Assembly: GCA_022828145.1 (NCBI GenBank)
Contig: JAJEJA010000046.1
Coordinates: 1-64,000 of the forward strand
Reading direction: 5' to 3'
DNA: 64,000 nt
Source of the DNA: Candidatus Poribacteria bacterium
Lineage (GTDB): Bacteria; Poribacteria; WGA-4E; WGA-3G
In this document: positions 8,426 through 17,481 of the stretch, in pieces
Numbering within the stretch: position 1 is the first letter of the stretch
Layout: each line of letters opens with the position of its first letter
Notes under the pieces: model-generated
Database searches by the model: none
Told to the model about the DNA's origin: nothing
What the model saw: only the letters and a program-made list of their open reading frames with translations
Position numbers and translations under genes: made by a program

Positions 8426-11400
8426 CTAAGTTAATGTCTCTTTGAGCTTTTCTACGCGGTTTTCAAGTTCTGTTAAGAACGTTTTATATTTACCTGTGTT
8501 ATCTACTGCATCTCCAGGGTTTTTGTTGACCTCAAATAGTAACGGTTCACCAAAGACGATCTGTATCGGGTGTTTTCTTGGGAAGTTCTGTCCTTTTGGA
8601 AGAACTTCATAAGCACCTTGAATGTAAGTAGGTATAATTGGGACTTGCTGTCCGTACATCAATAGACTGAGAATACCCGGTTTAAAAGGTTGTAAGTTTC
8701 CGTCAACTGAACGGGTGCCTTCAGGAAAAATTAGAACACCGTTATTCTGTTCTAATACGCTATTTGCCAATCTCAAGTCTTGCATGAACTGTGCGAAATT
8801 CCCATCCCGTTCTATTGGAAGAGCGTTCATACAGTTGTGTGCGAACCATCCTTGAAACCGTTTTCCAAACCAATAATCTCTCGCAGCGAGCGTCCACAAA
8901 CGGTGTGATTCCTTTCCTAACGCCGTGATAACCGTTAACGTATCTAAATGGCTCGTGTGGTTAGGGGTGATGATGTAAGGTTCATCTTTCGGTATGTTCT
9001 CTAAACCGAAGACCTTAAATGAAAACATACCTTGATAGAGACTTCGGATCCCCGCACGAAACAACCTTGCATACCAGTACGGTTCACGACGAAGTTTCAG
9101 CGTATTTTCAGAATCTACGATTGCGCGTTCAGATGTCCCATCAAACGTTTGTGATAGTTCAACTACATCCCTTACTGTTTGAAGATTGGCAAGAATCCCA
9201 TCTGGAATTGTTTGACCGATCTGTGATTCAAGGAGCATTAATAGATCAAGTCGCGTAAGGGAATCCAAACCGAGATCAGCTTCAAGATGACTGTCAAGGT
9301 GTATTCTATTTGTAGGCATACGCGCCAATTGTGCAAGACGTGTCAGAATCTCTTCAGGAATTTCATTATTCGGTTTTGTCTCAACTGAATGTTCCATACG
9401 CATCTCATCATCTACCAGATGTTTAAGTAACATCTCCTTAACGCGTTTACGGTCAAATTTATGGTCAGCGGTCTTGGGCAACGCATCGTAGAAAATATGT
9501 GATTTATGGAAATGCTGATAACTCGGTAAACATTTCGCAGTCTTCTGAAGATGTTCATGTATTTCCACTTCAACTGATTCACTGTTCTGTTTAGGAACAA
9601 TGATAGCGTGTACGTCTGTGTCAGAACCATCCTGATAGGGTAATCCGATAACACAGATCTCCGCAATTGCAGGATGGTCTCTATAGAGTGTCTCTAATTC
9701 AACCGGATAGATGTTTTTGCCAGAAGCGGGAACGATGACATCCTTACAATGACCTGTGATATATAAAAACCCTTCATCATCAATATATCCGAGGTCTCCT
9801 GTGTAGAGCCATCCATCTCGTATGGTATTATCTGTAGCGATGGGATTTTTAAAGTACCCTTTCATATTACTTGGACCTTTAGCGACAATTTCTCCTATGC
9901 CATCTTTGTCTGAGTTATCTATGCGGAATTCCACACCTTCAACAGGTAGTCCGACGGAACCGCGTCTGCTATTCTGGTATGGATTTACACTCAGTACAGG
10001 AGCAGTTTCTGTCATACCATATCCTTGATAAAGCGTCAATCCAAATTTTTGAAATCCATCGTATACGGTATCTGCGAGTGCAGCCCCGCCGCTCACGAGA
10101 ACCCGTATATGACCCCCCATGACGTTTTGAGTCTTTTCTTCATAGCAGCTGCCGGGAGTTTCCTCACGTATTGCTTGTCTCTCAATCGTGCTCTGTAGTA
10201 ACTGGAAAAGTCTTGGCACCCCGATAAAGGCGGTGGTCTTGTCCTCACGCATTGTCTTTAAGAGCGTGGTTGGTCGGAACGCATTGACATAAGTTGCTGT
10301 TGTGCCGCTGTAAAGTGCCATCAATAGACTGCAGGAAAAACTCAAGGCATGATACAGAGGGAGAGCTGAGAGAATCCTTTCTGAATCTGTTGGTGGCAAC
10401 GCCTTGGCAACTGCTTTTACGTTGGAGATGAAACCTCCATGTGTGAGCATAGCTCCCTTAGGGTCTACTGTTGTACCCATTGTGAATATTATGGAAGCAA
10501 CAGAATCTGGTGATATCTTTACACTCGGAAAGTCCGCAGATAAGTTTTTATCAGAACTCACAATATGTTTAAATTGATTGATATTGAGAACAGGTACTTC
10601 TGATTTAGCAAAACGTGTTTCAGAATTTGCAATGACTGCTTCCGAAGCAAGAATAGATTTTGCTTCTGTGAATTCAGTTAGAGAAAGGATTTCCTCAATG
10701 GGAGTCTGTGCATCAATGGGAACTACAGTAGCACCTAACTGTGACACTGCCAAATAAGCGATACACCATTCCGGTTGGTTTTCAGATACCAATATAACAC
10801 GACTACCTTCACCTATACCATTTTGCCATAGATGGTATGCAGTCTGAAGTGTAAAGTTGTAAGTTTCTGCATACGTATACTTTTCCCATTCTCCCTCGGT
10901 GACCATTTGAAGTGCGATTTTCTCTGGTATACGGTTCGCTTGAATCGCAATCAGATCCACGATTGTTTTTGGTGAAATGTCATCTATGGGATTTGGTGCG
11001 GCAGAAGGCATTTCCTCAGATACATCAGGTGAAGTTCCATTTTTTGTAACCTTTCCCGTTTGATCCTCAAGTTTTAGTACGTGTCGCTTGATACCTGGTA
11101 TATGTATTTCTTGAAAATACTGCTGCCATTGAATCCGAGACACATCAAAATTGAAGGTTTTCTTTTCTGTTGGAGAGAGTGATTCAAATAAGGCGCGCGT
11201 TTTATCCGTTTCAAATTCAAAGTTCGTTCTTGTATAGGGACCGTAGATCTGAATATAATTCAGGAGTGCTTTTACACTGCTCTGTTTCACAATTAGTTTT
11301 CTACGTTGACGTTTTGCTGACCGCGTTGGTAGTAGGGATAACGCTTTTATGAGACGATTGAGTAGACGCATTTTACCAGCTAACTTCTTCTGAAATTTTT

Positions 11401-12664
11401 TCAGACTGGGGAATTGCCATACGGGAACTGATATGGGGTTACCATTCTCCATCATAGGATTCTCTGTAAAGTACCCATAAGTTGCGTCAACAATACCCCT
11501 GAAATACAAAGGATTTTGAGTGCCAGTTGCAACATGATAAACATCAATTCCGCCTCTATTTGCTATTGCTTCAGCAGCTGCTAACATTGCATTTACAACG
11601 AAATCTACGGGAATGATGTCTAATATAATATCTGGATCGGCAGGAAAATCTGGCAATCTCCCTTTCGCAAAACCGACAATTAGCGGTTCGGACATACGAT
11701 ATTTTCCTAACCATCCCGGACGAGGCTCTGCAATACTACTTTCTATAATTGAGGGTCGGATTATAGCAGTAGGGATGTCCCCATGTAATTCCATTATGAC
11801 CTGTTCAGCAAGGAATTTCATATAGGTATAGGTGTCGTTCCAGCCACGAGAGCGTGCATGTTCAAGTCCTGTCTCAACAAGACGTGCTTCAAGCCATTCT
11901 TCCTTGATTTCCTCTATAAGTGTTTCAATGTTCTTTCTGTTCGCCCGTTTATCAGCATTGTATTGCTTCTGAGCAAGTTGTTTGAACTTAGATGATTGTT
12001 CAGGAGACTCCGCTTCCTCTCGGATTGACCGGTTTAATGAGAGGAGATAATCAATCTCTTCAGTAAGTGTTGTGGAAATGGAGATATCACTGTTTTCGTT
12101 GTGTCGTGATGCAAACTTTTCAAAAGGGGGATGCAGTTCTTCTTCTACTCTCTTAGGTTCTTTTCCACATACATAAGCGGTTGAAACATGGAGAAAGACA
12201 ATGTCAGAACACCCTCTTGCAAATGTGATTGCATGTTTGGCAGCAAGCGCATTTCCTTTTAGGGATGCATCAAAAGGAGGATCAAAATCTACAAGACCAG
12301 CAATATTGATGAATACATCAATTTCATTTTGCAGACGCCTGTAGGTCTCATCACTGAATCCGAGATATGCATCAGTTAGGTCGCCTTCAACAGCTGATAC
12401 TTTCTCTTTTGCCCAAGTTTCAAATTCTGATCCGCGCGTATCTCGCAACACATCAAAAACATCTGAAGTCAAGAGTTCATTTTCAAGGCGTTCTTGAGCA
12501 GTCGTTATTCTTCCGTTTGACTCTACACGTTTTCTAATAAGAAGGTAGATCTTTTTGACATCTGGCAGTGAAGTAAGAATTTTCGCAACCATAGGTTGCC
12601 CGAGGAAAGCAGTCCCACCCGTAATTAGTAATACCTTACCTCTAAAGAATTCGGTTATTGACAT
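8426..12664 (-). CDS. ElbD-like multifunctional enzyme: reductase, AMP-ligase, ACP, PlsC acyltransferase
   Basis: This protein of about 1412 residues joins four lipid enzymes. Residues 10-500 form a fatty acyl-CoA reductase-like Rossmann domain (LLITGGTAFLGQP near 15-27; catalytic YTYMK near 281-285) with the FAR C-terminal part. Residues 550-1080 are an acyl-AMP ligase with a modified core motif FTMGTTVDPKG near 730, GYGMTETAP and YTGDLGYIDDEG. An acyl carrier domain follows, with DLGLDSL near 1132 (Ser for phosphopantetheine). The C-terminus is a PlsC acyltransferase with NHTSHLD near 1237 and FPEGTRS near 1315. As I recall, this order matches ElbD of Myxococcus, which makes ether lipids. 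Start ATG 12664 follows AGG at short spacing. It is the first gene of a five-gene operon. Confidence 0.85.
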   Translation of the reverse strand: MSITEFFRGKVLLITGGTAFLGQPMVAKILTSLPDVKKIYLLIRKRVESNGRITTAQERLENELLTSDVFDVLRDTRGSEFETWAKEKVSAVEGDLTDAYLGFSDETYRRLQNEIDVFINIAGLVDFDPPFDASLKGNALAAKHAITFARGCSDIVFLHVSTAYVCGKEPKRVEEELHPPFEKFASRHNENSDISISTTLTEEIDYLLSLNRSIREEAESPEQSSKFKQLAQKQYNADKRANRKNIETLIEEIKEEWLEARLVETGLEHARSRGWNDTYTYMKFLAEQVIMELHGDIPTAIIRPSIIESSIAEPRPGWLGKYRMSEPLIVGFAKGRLPDFPADPDIILDIIPVDFVVNAMLAAAEAIANRGGIDVYHVATGTQNPLYFRGIVDATYGYFTENPMMENGNPISVPVWQFPSLKKFQKKLAGKMRLLNRLIKALSLLPTRSAKRQRRKLIVKQSSVKALLNYIQIYGPYTRTNFEFETDKTRALFESLSPTEKKTFNFDVSRIQWQQYFQEIHIPGIKRHVLKLEDQTGKVTKNGTSPDVSEEMPSAAPNPIDDISPKTIVDLIAIQANRIPEKIALQMVTEGEWEKYTYAETYNFTLQTAYHLWQNGIGEGSRVILVSENQPEWCIAYLAVSQLGATVVPIDAQTPIEEILSLTEFTEAKSILASEAVIANSETRFAKSEVPVLNINQFKHIVSSDKNLSADFPSVKISPDSVASIIFTMGTTVDPKGAMLTHGGFISNVKAVAKALPPTDSERILSALPLYHALSFSCSLLMALYSGTTATYVNAFRPTTLLKTMREDKTTAFIGVPRLFQLLQSTIERQAIREETPGSCYEEKTQNVMGGHIRVLVSGGAALADTVYDGFQKFGLTLYQGYGMTETAPVLSVNPYQNSRRGSVGLPVEGVEFRIDNSDKDGIGEIVAKGPSNMKGYFKNPIATDNTIRDGWLYTGDLGYIDDEGFLYITGHCKDVIVPASGKNIYPVELETLYRDHPAIAEICVIGLPYQDGSDTDVHAIIVPKQNSESVEVEIHEHLQKTAKCLPSYQHFHKSHIFYDALPKTADHKFDRKRVKEMLLKHLVDDEMRMEHSVETKPNNEIPEEILTRLAQLARMPTNRIHLDSHLEADLGLDSLTRLDLLMLLESQIGQTIPDGILANLQTVRDVVELSQTFDGTSERAIVDSENTLKLRREPYWYARLFRAGIRSLYQGMFSFKVFGLENIPKDEPYIITPNHTSHLDTLTVITALGKESHRLWTLAARDYWFGKRFQGWFAHNCMNALPIERDGNFAQFMQDLRLANSVLEQNNGVLIFPEGTRSVDGNLQPFKPGILSLLMYGQQVPIIPTYIQGAYEVLPKGQNFPRKHPIQIVFGEPLLFEVNKNPGDAVDNTGKYKTFLTELENRVEKLKETLT

Positions 12665-12784
12665 GTTCAACCTGTATTGTAAAATGTAGTGTTATGGCTA
12701 ATAGGTAGGACAATATAAATAGTCCAGTTTTAGTTTCTTTAAGTTATGTTGATAGAAGTTCATTCGCTTGATTATAATAGGTGT

Positions 12785-12813
12785 AGTTTAACACAAATAG
12801 GATTTAATGTCAA
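12785..12813 (-). promoter_or_regulatory. Promoter of the elbD-like operon
   Basis: On the minus strand TTGACA (12813-12808) is followed after 17 bases by TAAACT (12790-12785). It would give a leader of about 115 bases before the ATG at 12664. Confidence 0.55.
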
Positions 12814-12845
12814 GTATAGATGTTGCTTTGATTGACATTTGAGAA

Positions 12846-12874
12846 TTGACAAAAATGCATCCTTTAGATATAAT
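12846..12874 (+). promoter_or_regulatory. Consensus sigma-70 promoter for the cNMP/PP2C gene
   Basis: TTGACA at 12846-12851 and TATAAT at 12869-12874 are both perfect consensus boxes with 17 bases between them. A transcript would start near 12881. This decides the start of the gene downstream, because a longer reading frame would begin inside the -35 box. Confidence 0.8.
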
Positions 12875-12947
12875 CATGCGATGCTTGAACGGGAATATCA
12901 ACTTATATTCAAAATCAGACTCTACATTAATGGGAATCATCATAAAT

Positions 12948-14129
12948 ATGTTAATAGAGCAGAAGAAGAGTTTCTTAAAACATACCGATCTTTTTGAAGG
13001 ACTTCCGGATGAAAGATTAAACCTAATTGCAGAAATAACTTACCGAGTAGACTATCCAGCAAATCATATCATCTTTGAAGAGGGAACAGAAGGCGATTCG
13101 CTTTACCTACTTGTTGAAGGAGAAGTAGCAATCATTAAAGCAGATACTGAGGTGTTGTCCTTTAATGAGAAAGGTTACTGCTTCGGTGAAGTGGCATTGA
13201 TAGATGATAAACCGAGAAGCGCAACAATCAAAACAACTTTACAAACATGTCTGTTAAAAATTACAAGAGATGATTTCTTTCAGGTATTAGCAACTGAACC
13301 ACTCATCGGTAGAGGTATGTTTCGTGTGCTGAATAATAAAATAAGAAATGATCTTGAAGTGCAGATGAGTTCCATTCGCAAGGAAGTTGCCCAAGAGGAA
13401 TCGCTCCGACTCGCAGCTGAAGTGCAACAGTCAATCCTGCCTAATGAAGAGATAAAACACTGTAGTCTTACCTCTGCCAGCTACTGTAAACCGACGAATC
13501 GTGTCGGTGGTGACTACTACGATTATTTGTATCTACCGAATGATAGTATCGGTATTTTCATCGGGGACGTGATGGGTCACGGATTCCATTCTGCTCTACT
13601 CGCTGCAATGACAAAAAGTTGTATTCAGACTCAGATTCGTTTTGATGCTTCTGTTCCCGAAGTTATGAAAGCAATAAAACGTGTAACAGATGAAGATGCA
13701 CAGACCTTTATTTACATGACGTGTTGCTATGTTTTAATCCACAATGACAACACAATGTATTATGCAAATGCAGGTCATCCATCAATGTTATTCCTACCAG
13801 CAAATAGTAATGAATGTATTGAGTTAGAATCCCAGTTTCCTCCTGTTGGTATCGCTTTGCCAGATAGGGACTCAGTTATACAGTATTATAGTGCCAAAAC
13901 TACATGGCGACCTGGTGATCTCCTCGTACTTTATTCAGATGGTATTACCGAAGCATTAAATGCTGATAATCAGATGTATGGTATTGAGCGATTTAGAGAG
14001 GTATTATCTGACACAAGAAATCTTTCGGCAACAGAGATTAGAGAAGAAGTACTTGCTGACCTTCAAGAATATCAGCAAGGTGTAAACGCAAATGACGATA
14101 TAACACTGGTGATCGCAAAGTTTCAATAA
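12948..14129 (+). CDS. cNMP-binding domain + PP2C/SpoIIE-type phosphatase (RsbU-like)
   Basis: A cyclic-nucleotide-binding-like domain (FLKHTDLFEGLPDERL, then EEGTEGDSLYLLVEGEVAII and FGEVALIDDKPRSATI) is joined by a helical linker (AAEVQQSILPNE) to a PPM-type serine phosphatase. The metal-binding acids are in GGDYYDY, FIGDVMGHG, LYSDGITEA and NDDITLVI. Proteins of this build release partner-switch regulators of sigma factors or anti-sigma factors when a signal binds the sensor part. The frame stays open up to 12846, but a perfect promoter covers that stretch; ATG 12930 or 12948 is more likely and I take 12948 (393 residues), with a weak SD. No anti-sigma partner is adjacent. Confidence 0.85.
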   Translation: MLIEQKKSFLKHTDLFEGLPDERLNLIAEITYRVDYPANHIIFEEGTEGDSLYLLVEGEVAIIKADTEVLSFNEKGYCFGEVALIDDKPRSATIKTTLQTCLLKITRDDFFQVLATEPLIGRGMFRVLNNKIRNDLEVQMSSIRKEVAQEESLRLAAEVQQSILPNEEIKHCSLTSASYCKPTNRVGGDYYDYLYLPNDSIGIFIGDVMGHGFHSALLAAMTKSCIQTQIRFDASVPEVMKAIKRVTDEDAQTFIYMTCCYVLIHNDNTMYYANAGHPSMLFLPANSNECIELESQFPPVGIALPDRDSVIQYYSAKTTWRPGDLLVLYSDGITEALNADNQMYGIERFREVLSDTRNLSATEIREEVLADLQEYQQGVNANDDITLVIAKFQ

Positions 14130-14142
14130 TGCAGTTAAACGG

Positions 14143-14226
14143 GTAGGTCGGGTAGAGCGAAGCGAAACCCGACTTTGCTTATGATATGTGGGTCCATGTC
14201 GGGTTTCGTTCCTCTACCCGACCTAC
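14143..14226. repeat. Palindromic repeat, GTAGGTCGGGTAGAGCGAAG family
   Basis: Arms at 14143-14173 and 14198-14226 (GTCGGGTTTCG...CCCGACCTAC) form an imperfect inverted repeat. It is followed by TATTTAGTCTGGACTGTCCA, an end sequence shared with the elements at 31165, 35514 and 42819. A half copy lies at 54453. Confidence 0.8.
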
Positions 14227-14263
14227 ATATTTAGTCTGGACTGTCCATTAGTAGAGATGAAAC

Positions 14264-15466
14264 TTACTTCTGCATTCTGCTTGCAGCATAATGTAGTATG
14301 TTTTCCATCAGAGCCTTGTTCATGGATACAGTATACTGGTTGTCGTTTCTCAGACTGGTGATGATATAGAGTCCTTTACCATATTTTCGAGCTCCAACAA
14401 CAAGTTCGTTGGTATCAGGTGTAGTAGCAAATACTTCATCATCTGCTTCCCATTCTGTCCAGGCATCGTCAATATAGATTTTACCAGATTGGATTTTATT
14501 CGGTGTGGAAAACAATGCATCGGCATCTTCAGTTTTTATAAACACTCTTTTAGGTGGACTTTCAACCCCTTTCAGTTTCCCATCTAACCATCCAATACCA
14601 CAAGGTTTATTTGGCGTGCTATCTTGGCCTGAAACGACAACTATTCCCCCGTTTTTTACATAGTCTTTGATGGCTTGTTCAGTATTTTTTGATAGCAGAT
14701 ATCTACCGTAACTTGAAATCTCTTCATAACCGATCCACAATATATCGGCATCTTTAAGGTGTGGGAGTGTTCTGACTTTAGTGTACTCAAAAGCCAACGG
14801 ACGTTTTCCGACCTTTTTGATATTGCGTAACGCTTGGTATTCGTAAGTCATGGTGTTAGTGTCAACAGGTGTTTGTCCCCAAGTGGGTGAAGTGCTATTC
14901 CCTGTTAGGACATAAGCTTTCAGTGTGTTTTCAGTAGCCATAACCCACATTTTACCGTCTAACATATCTCTAACAACCTTCTGAAAGGCAACAGTCTTTC
15001 CATCAAAAGTGCGAGACATCATTGGGTCAATATGTGTAAAACTCCACCATGAGCTTCGACTTCTACGGTGGTATCCTCGCATTTGGAACCAAGTATTATC
15101 TATAAAGCACATGCTATCAACGCCGTAATTGTTCGCGCGATAGAATACAATTATCGGCATACCCGGTTTTAAGAGTCTCACCAATTTCTGCGGTGACGAA
15201 CCCTGTTTATAATGTCCAGTTGCCAGATTAAACTTTAATTCAGCTGTATTACTCTTACCTTTTACATCTTCATTTACTTTGACGATCGTCTGATACCGAG
15301 TTTTATTTACAGATTCAATTTCTCCAAAAACGATGTTTGTGCATGCATCAAGCACTTCACGAATTGTATATTCTCGTTCAATAAAACCGAGTGCTGGTGC
15401 TGTGGTAATGAAACAGATAAAACATAGTGAAACGAACAGTGTAGTCAAGGTTTTTGTCAAACGCAT
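14264..15466 (-). CDS. Secreted protein with C-terminal GATase1-like fold, unknown function
   Basis: The start ATG 15466 follows GAGGTG and opens a signal peptide (MRLTKTLTTLFVSLCFICFI...APALG); a longer frame upstream overlaps the promoter. The protein has 400 residues. The first half, after the signal, is beta-rich (FGEIESVNKT...VKVNEDVKG, then a KPGMPIIVFYRANN segment). The second half reads like a class-I glutamine-amidotransferase-type domain: LPHLKDADILWIGYEEIS, IKDYVKNGGIVVVSGQD, ELVVGARKYGKGLYIITSL. The catalytic Cys-His pair of true amidotransferases is not evident, so it is probably a non-enzymatic or hydrolase-like relative. It acts outside the cytoplasm. A palindromic repeat follows the stop. 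Confidence 0.75.
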   Translation of the reverse strand: MRLTKTLTTLFVSLCFICFITTAPALGFIEREYTIREVLDACTNIVFGEIESVNKTRYQTIVKVNEDVKGKSNTAELKFNLATGHYKQGSSPQKLVRLLKPGMPIIVFYRANNYGVDSMCFIDNTWFQMRGYHRRSRSSWWSFTHIDPMMSRTFDGKTVAFQKVVRDMLDGKMWVMATENTLKAYVLTGNSTSPTWGQTPVDTNTMTYEYQALRNIKKVGKRPLAFEYTKVRTLPHLKDADILWIGYEEISSYGRYLLSKNTEQAIKDYVKNGGIVVVSGQDSTPNKPCGIGWLDGKLKGVESPPKRVFIKTEDADALFSTPNKIQSGKIYIDDAWTEWEADDEVFATTPDTNELVVGARKYGKGLYIITSLRNDNQYTVSMNKALMENILHYAASRMQK

Positions 15467-15512
15467 TATAACACCTCTATCCAACGAATTAATTGTTTTT
15501 CTATTGACAGAT

Positions 15513-15541
15513 ATTGTATCATATATTTTGTAGATTGACAA
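15513..15541 (-). promoter_or_regulatory. Promoter for the secreted protein gene at 14264
   Basis: On the minus strand TTGTCA (15541-15536), 17 bases, TACAAT (15518-15513); a leader of about 40 bases with SD GAGGTG follows. Confidence 0.6.
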
Positions 15542-15577
15542 TAGCTTTATAAATCTTTATTGAGGTATTCTTTTGAC

Positions 15578-15606
15578 TTGACATTTTTCCAATTAAACAT
15601 TAAACT
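15578..15606 (+). promoter_or_regulatory. Promoter for the small coiled-coil gene
   Basis: TTGACA at 15578-15583, 17 bases, TAAACT at 15601-15606, the same two boxes as the elbD-like promoter. The gene begins at 15654. Confidence 0.55.
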
Positions 15607-15653
15607 TTAACTAAACATTAACTCAAATAAAGTTAACATAGGGAGTTTTTATT

Positions 15654-15995
15654 ATGTGGGAGTCGTTTGTATTACCTACGCTAACATCAGTTATCGGATC
15701 ATGGCTAATTATCGGTGGATTTTATCTATACCATAGAAAAAGACAAACAGATGCCGGGATTAATGAAACTACGCGCCTGACAAACGAGATTACCAATTTA
15801 AATGGTAAATTTGAAAACCTAAATGACAAATTTGAAAACCTAAATGCAAAAATTGATAACCTATATACAAGAGTCGACAACGGATTTGAAATACTTACAT
15901 TTGAGATGGACAAACTACACACAGACGTAGAAACCAATACTAAGAGAATAGATATTATTGAATCTACCGCCAATAACAATTCCGATGTTATTTGA
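15654..15995 (+). CDS. Small membrane-anchored coiled-coil protein
   Basis: The 113-residue protein has one N-terminal membrane helix (about residues 5-26, FVLPTLTSVIGSWLIIGGFY) followed by RKR and a coiled coil. The coil contains a repeated seven-residue unit (LNGKFEN, LNDKFEN, LNAKIDN) that is also repeated in the DNA. SD GGGAG precedes the ATG, and a promoter is at 15578-15606. No enzyme domain is visible; it could tether or oligomerise partners at the membrane. It resembles many small hypothetical proteins with such heptads, so family assignment is not possible. Confidence 0.7.
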   Translation: MWESFVLPTLTSVIGSWLIIGGFYLYHRKRQTDAGINETTRLTNEITNLNGKFENLNDKFENLNAKIDNLYTRVDNGFEILTFEMDKLHTDVETNTKRIDIIESTANNNSDVI

Positions 15996-16156
15996 GGCAA
16001 TCATATATTTTTTTGTTTTACAGGGTATAATTAAAAATTATTGTTGATTACATGAAAACTCCAGATAAACGTACATCACCTGAATAGTCACCCCCACCGT
16101 TTTCTTTAACCGCTCCTACGTGTTCACCTGTCCAATGTCCATTACTCAGCAATACC

Positions 16157-17104
16157 ATGAACATAAGAACAAAACCTGTTGACATCTCAAAAGTAAAGAC
16201 CCTTCCATTAAAAGACCGAACCAATAAAGTGTCAGTCAACGATTTCGCAACATTAACAGACTCAGGGGAAGGTATTTCATCCTTCTTGGATGCACTGCCT
16301 AAAATCCTGAAGGGTGAAGATTTTTTAGAACTTGTTGACATAATCATTGCAGCGCATCAAAGAAAAAAACCTGTCATCGTGATGATGGGGGGACATGTTA
16401 TTAAATGCGGTCTTAGTCCACTCCTAATCTCATTAGCTAAGCAAGGAATCATCACAGCGTTTGTCTTCAATGGAGCTAGTAGCATACACGACTTTGAAAT
16501 CGCATTGATTGGTGAGACATCTGAAGACGTCTCTCTATACCTACAGAACGGACAGTTTGGGATGTGGGAAGAAACAGGAAATCTAATGAATGCGGCTATA
16601 CAAAAGGCAGCTGATACGAAAATCGGTATGGGGGAAGCCTTGGGAAATAGCCTGATAGAACTTAATGCACCCTACAACGCATTTAGTCTACTTGCATCCT
16701 GCAGTGAGTTGAATATACCAATTACAGTTCACGTTGCTATAGGGACAGATATAATACATCAACACCCAAGCGCGAATGGTGCTGCAATCGGGGAAGCAAG
16801 TTTCACAGATTTTAGAATTCTAACAAACTTAGTGACACAGTTGGAGGATGGAGGTGTTATTCTCAACTTTGGTTCCGCGGTAATTCTTCCCGAAGTGTTC
16901 CTGAAAGCATTGACGATTGCACGCAATCTTGGACATACAGTTTCACATTTCACTGCCGCTGACTTTGACATGCAACAACAATACCGACCATTGGAAAATG
17001 TAGTAAAACGTCCAACAGAGATGGGAGGAAAAGGATATAACTTTACTGGACATCATGAACTGATGATACCGCTCTTGGTGCATGCAATCCAGTCGCGTTT
17101 ATAG
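16157..17104 (+). CDS. Deoxyhypusine-synthase-like protein
   Basis: The 315-residue protein shows features of the deoxyhypusine synthase fold, an NAD-dependent family. These include VIVMMGGHVIKCGLSPLLISL, FNGASSIHDFEIALIGETSEDV, KIGMGEALG, HVAIGTDIIHQHPSANGAAIGEASFTDFRIL and ILNFGSAVILPEVFLKALTIARNLG. In eukaryotes and archaea the family modifies eIF5A; bacteria lack that substrate, and bacterial relatives often make polyamines such as homospermidine or have unknown roles. The conserved active-site lysine region cannot be placed with certainty here. ATG 16157 has no good SD, so the start is uncertain. No polyamine genes are adjacent. Confidence 0.6.
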   Translation: MNIRTKPVDISKVKTLPLKDRTNKVSVNDFATLTDSGEGISSFLDALPKILKGEDFLELVDIIIAAHQRKKPVIVMMGGHVIKCGLSPLLISLAKQGIITAFVFNGASSIHDFEIALIGETSEDVSLYLQNGQFGMWEETGNLMNAAIQKAADTKIGMGEALGNSLIELNAPYNAFSLLASCSELNIPITVHVAIGTDIIHQHPSANGAAIGEASFTDFRILTNLVTQLEDGGVILNFGSAVILPEVFLKALTIARNLGHTVSHFTAADFDMQQQYRPLENVVKRPTEMGGKGYNFTGHHELMIPLLVHAIQSRL

Positions 17105-17109
17105 ACTAT

Positions 17110-17185
17110 AACGTGAGTTTGATAAATGTAGCGCAAACTTTCCAGTTTGCACCAGATGTGCCACAAACTGAAAGTTTGTGCTACA
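17110..17185. repeat. Inverted-repeat element, AACGTGAGTTTGAT end plus TGTAGCGCAAACTTTC palindrome
   Basis: AACGTGAGTTTGATA at 17110 is followed by an inverted repeat with arms TGTAGCGCAAACTTTCCAG (17127) and AAACTGAAAGTTTGTGCTACA (ending 17185). The mirror-image combination is found at 18900-18979. Confidence 0.75.
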
Positions 17186-17220
17186 ATTCGCGCCTGATAC
17201 TGCATCAATATCTATCCATC

Positions 17221-17442
17221 TCAATGCCTATGACACATTATGCGTCGAATAGTTTTCAAACACTTCTGTCTTGAAGCTGAACAACGATTTAAGGATTTCT
17301 TTATCTCAAACAACAAAGCACGGGCTGCTTGTAGTTTCGGTAACGTAGGAGTCTGGAGATAGATTCTTAATAACTCTCTTCTTTTCGCACTATCTATATC
17401 TTCTTTTAATTCAAGTATCTCACGTAATCGTGCATAATCCAT
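17221..17442 (-). CDS. Small hypothetical protein, 73 residues
   Basis: This is a helical, basic protein (MDYARLREILELKEDIDSAK at the N-terminus) with four cysteines or histidines near the C-terminus (CSASRQKC...CHRH), which might bind metal. The start is set at ATG 17442 because GGAG lies nine bases upstream; an ATG 15 bases earlier overlaps this ribosome site. It is 39 bases downstream of the CYTH gene on the same strand. I do not recognise a family. Confidence 0.55.
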   Translation of the reverse strand: MDYARLREILELKEDIDSAKRRELLRIYLQTPTLPKLQAARALLFEIKKSLNRCSASRQKCLKTIRRIMCHRH

Positions 17443-17481
17443 TTTTGTTTTCTCCATTCTGTTGTGCCAGTGTAGTGTGTG

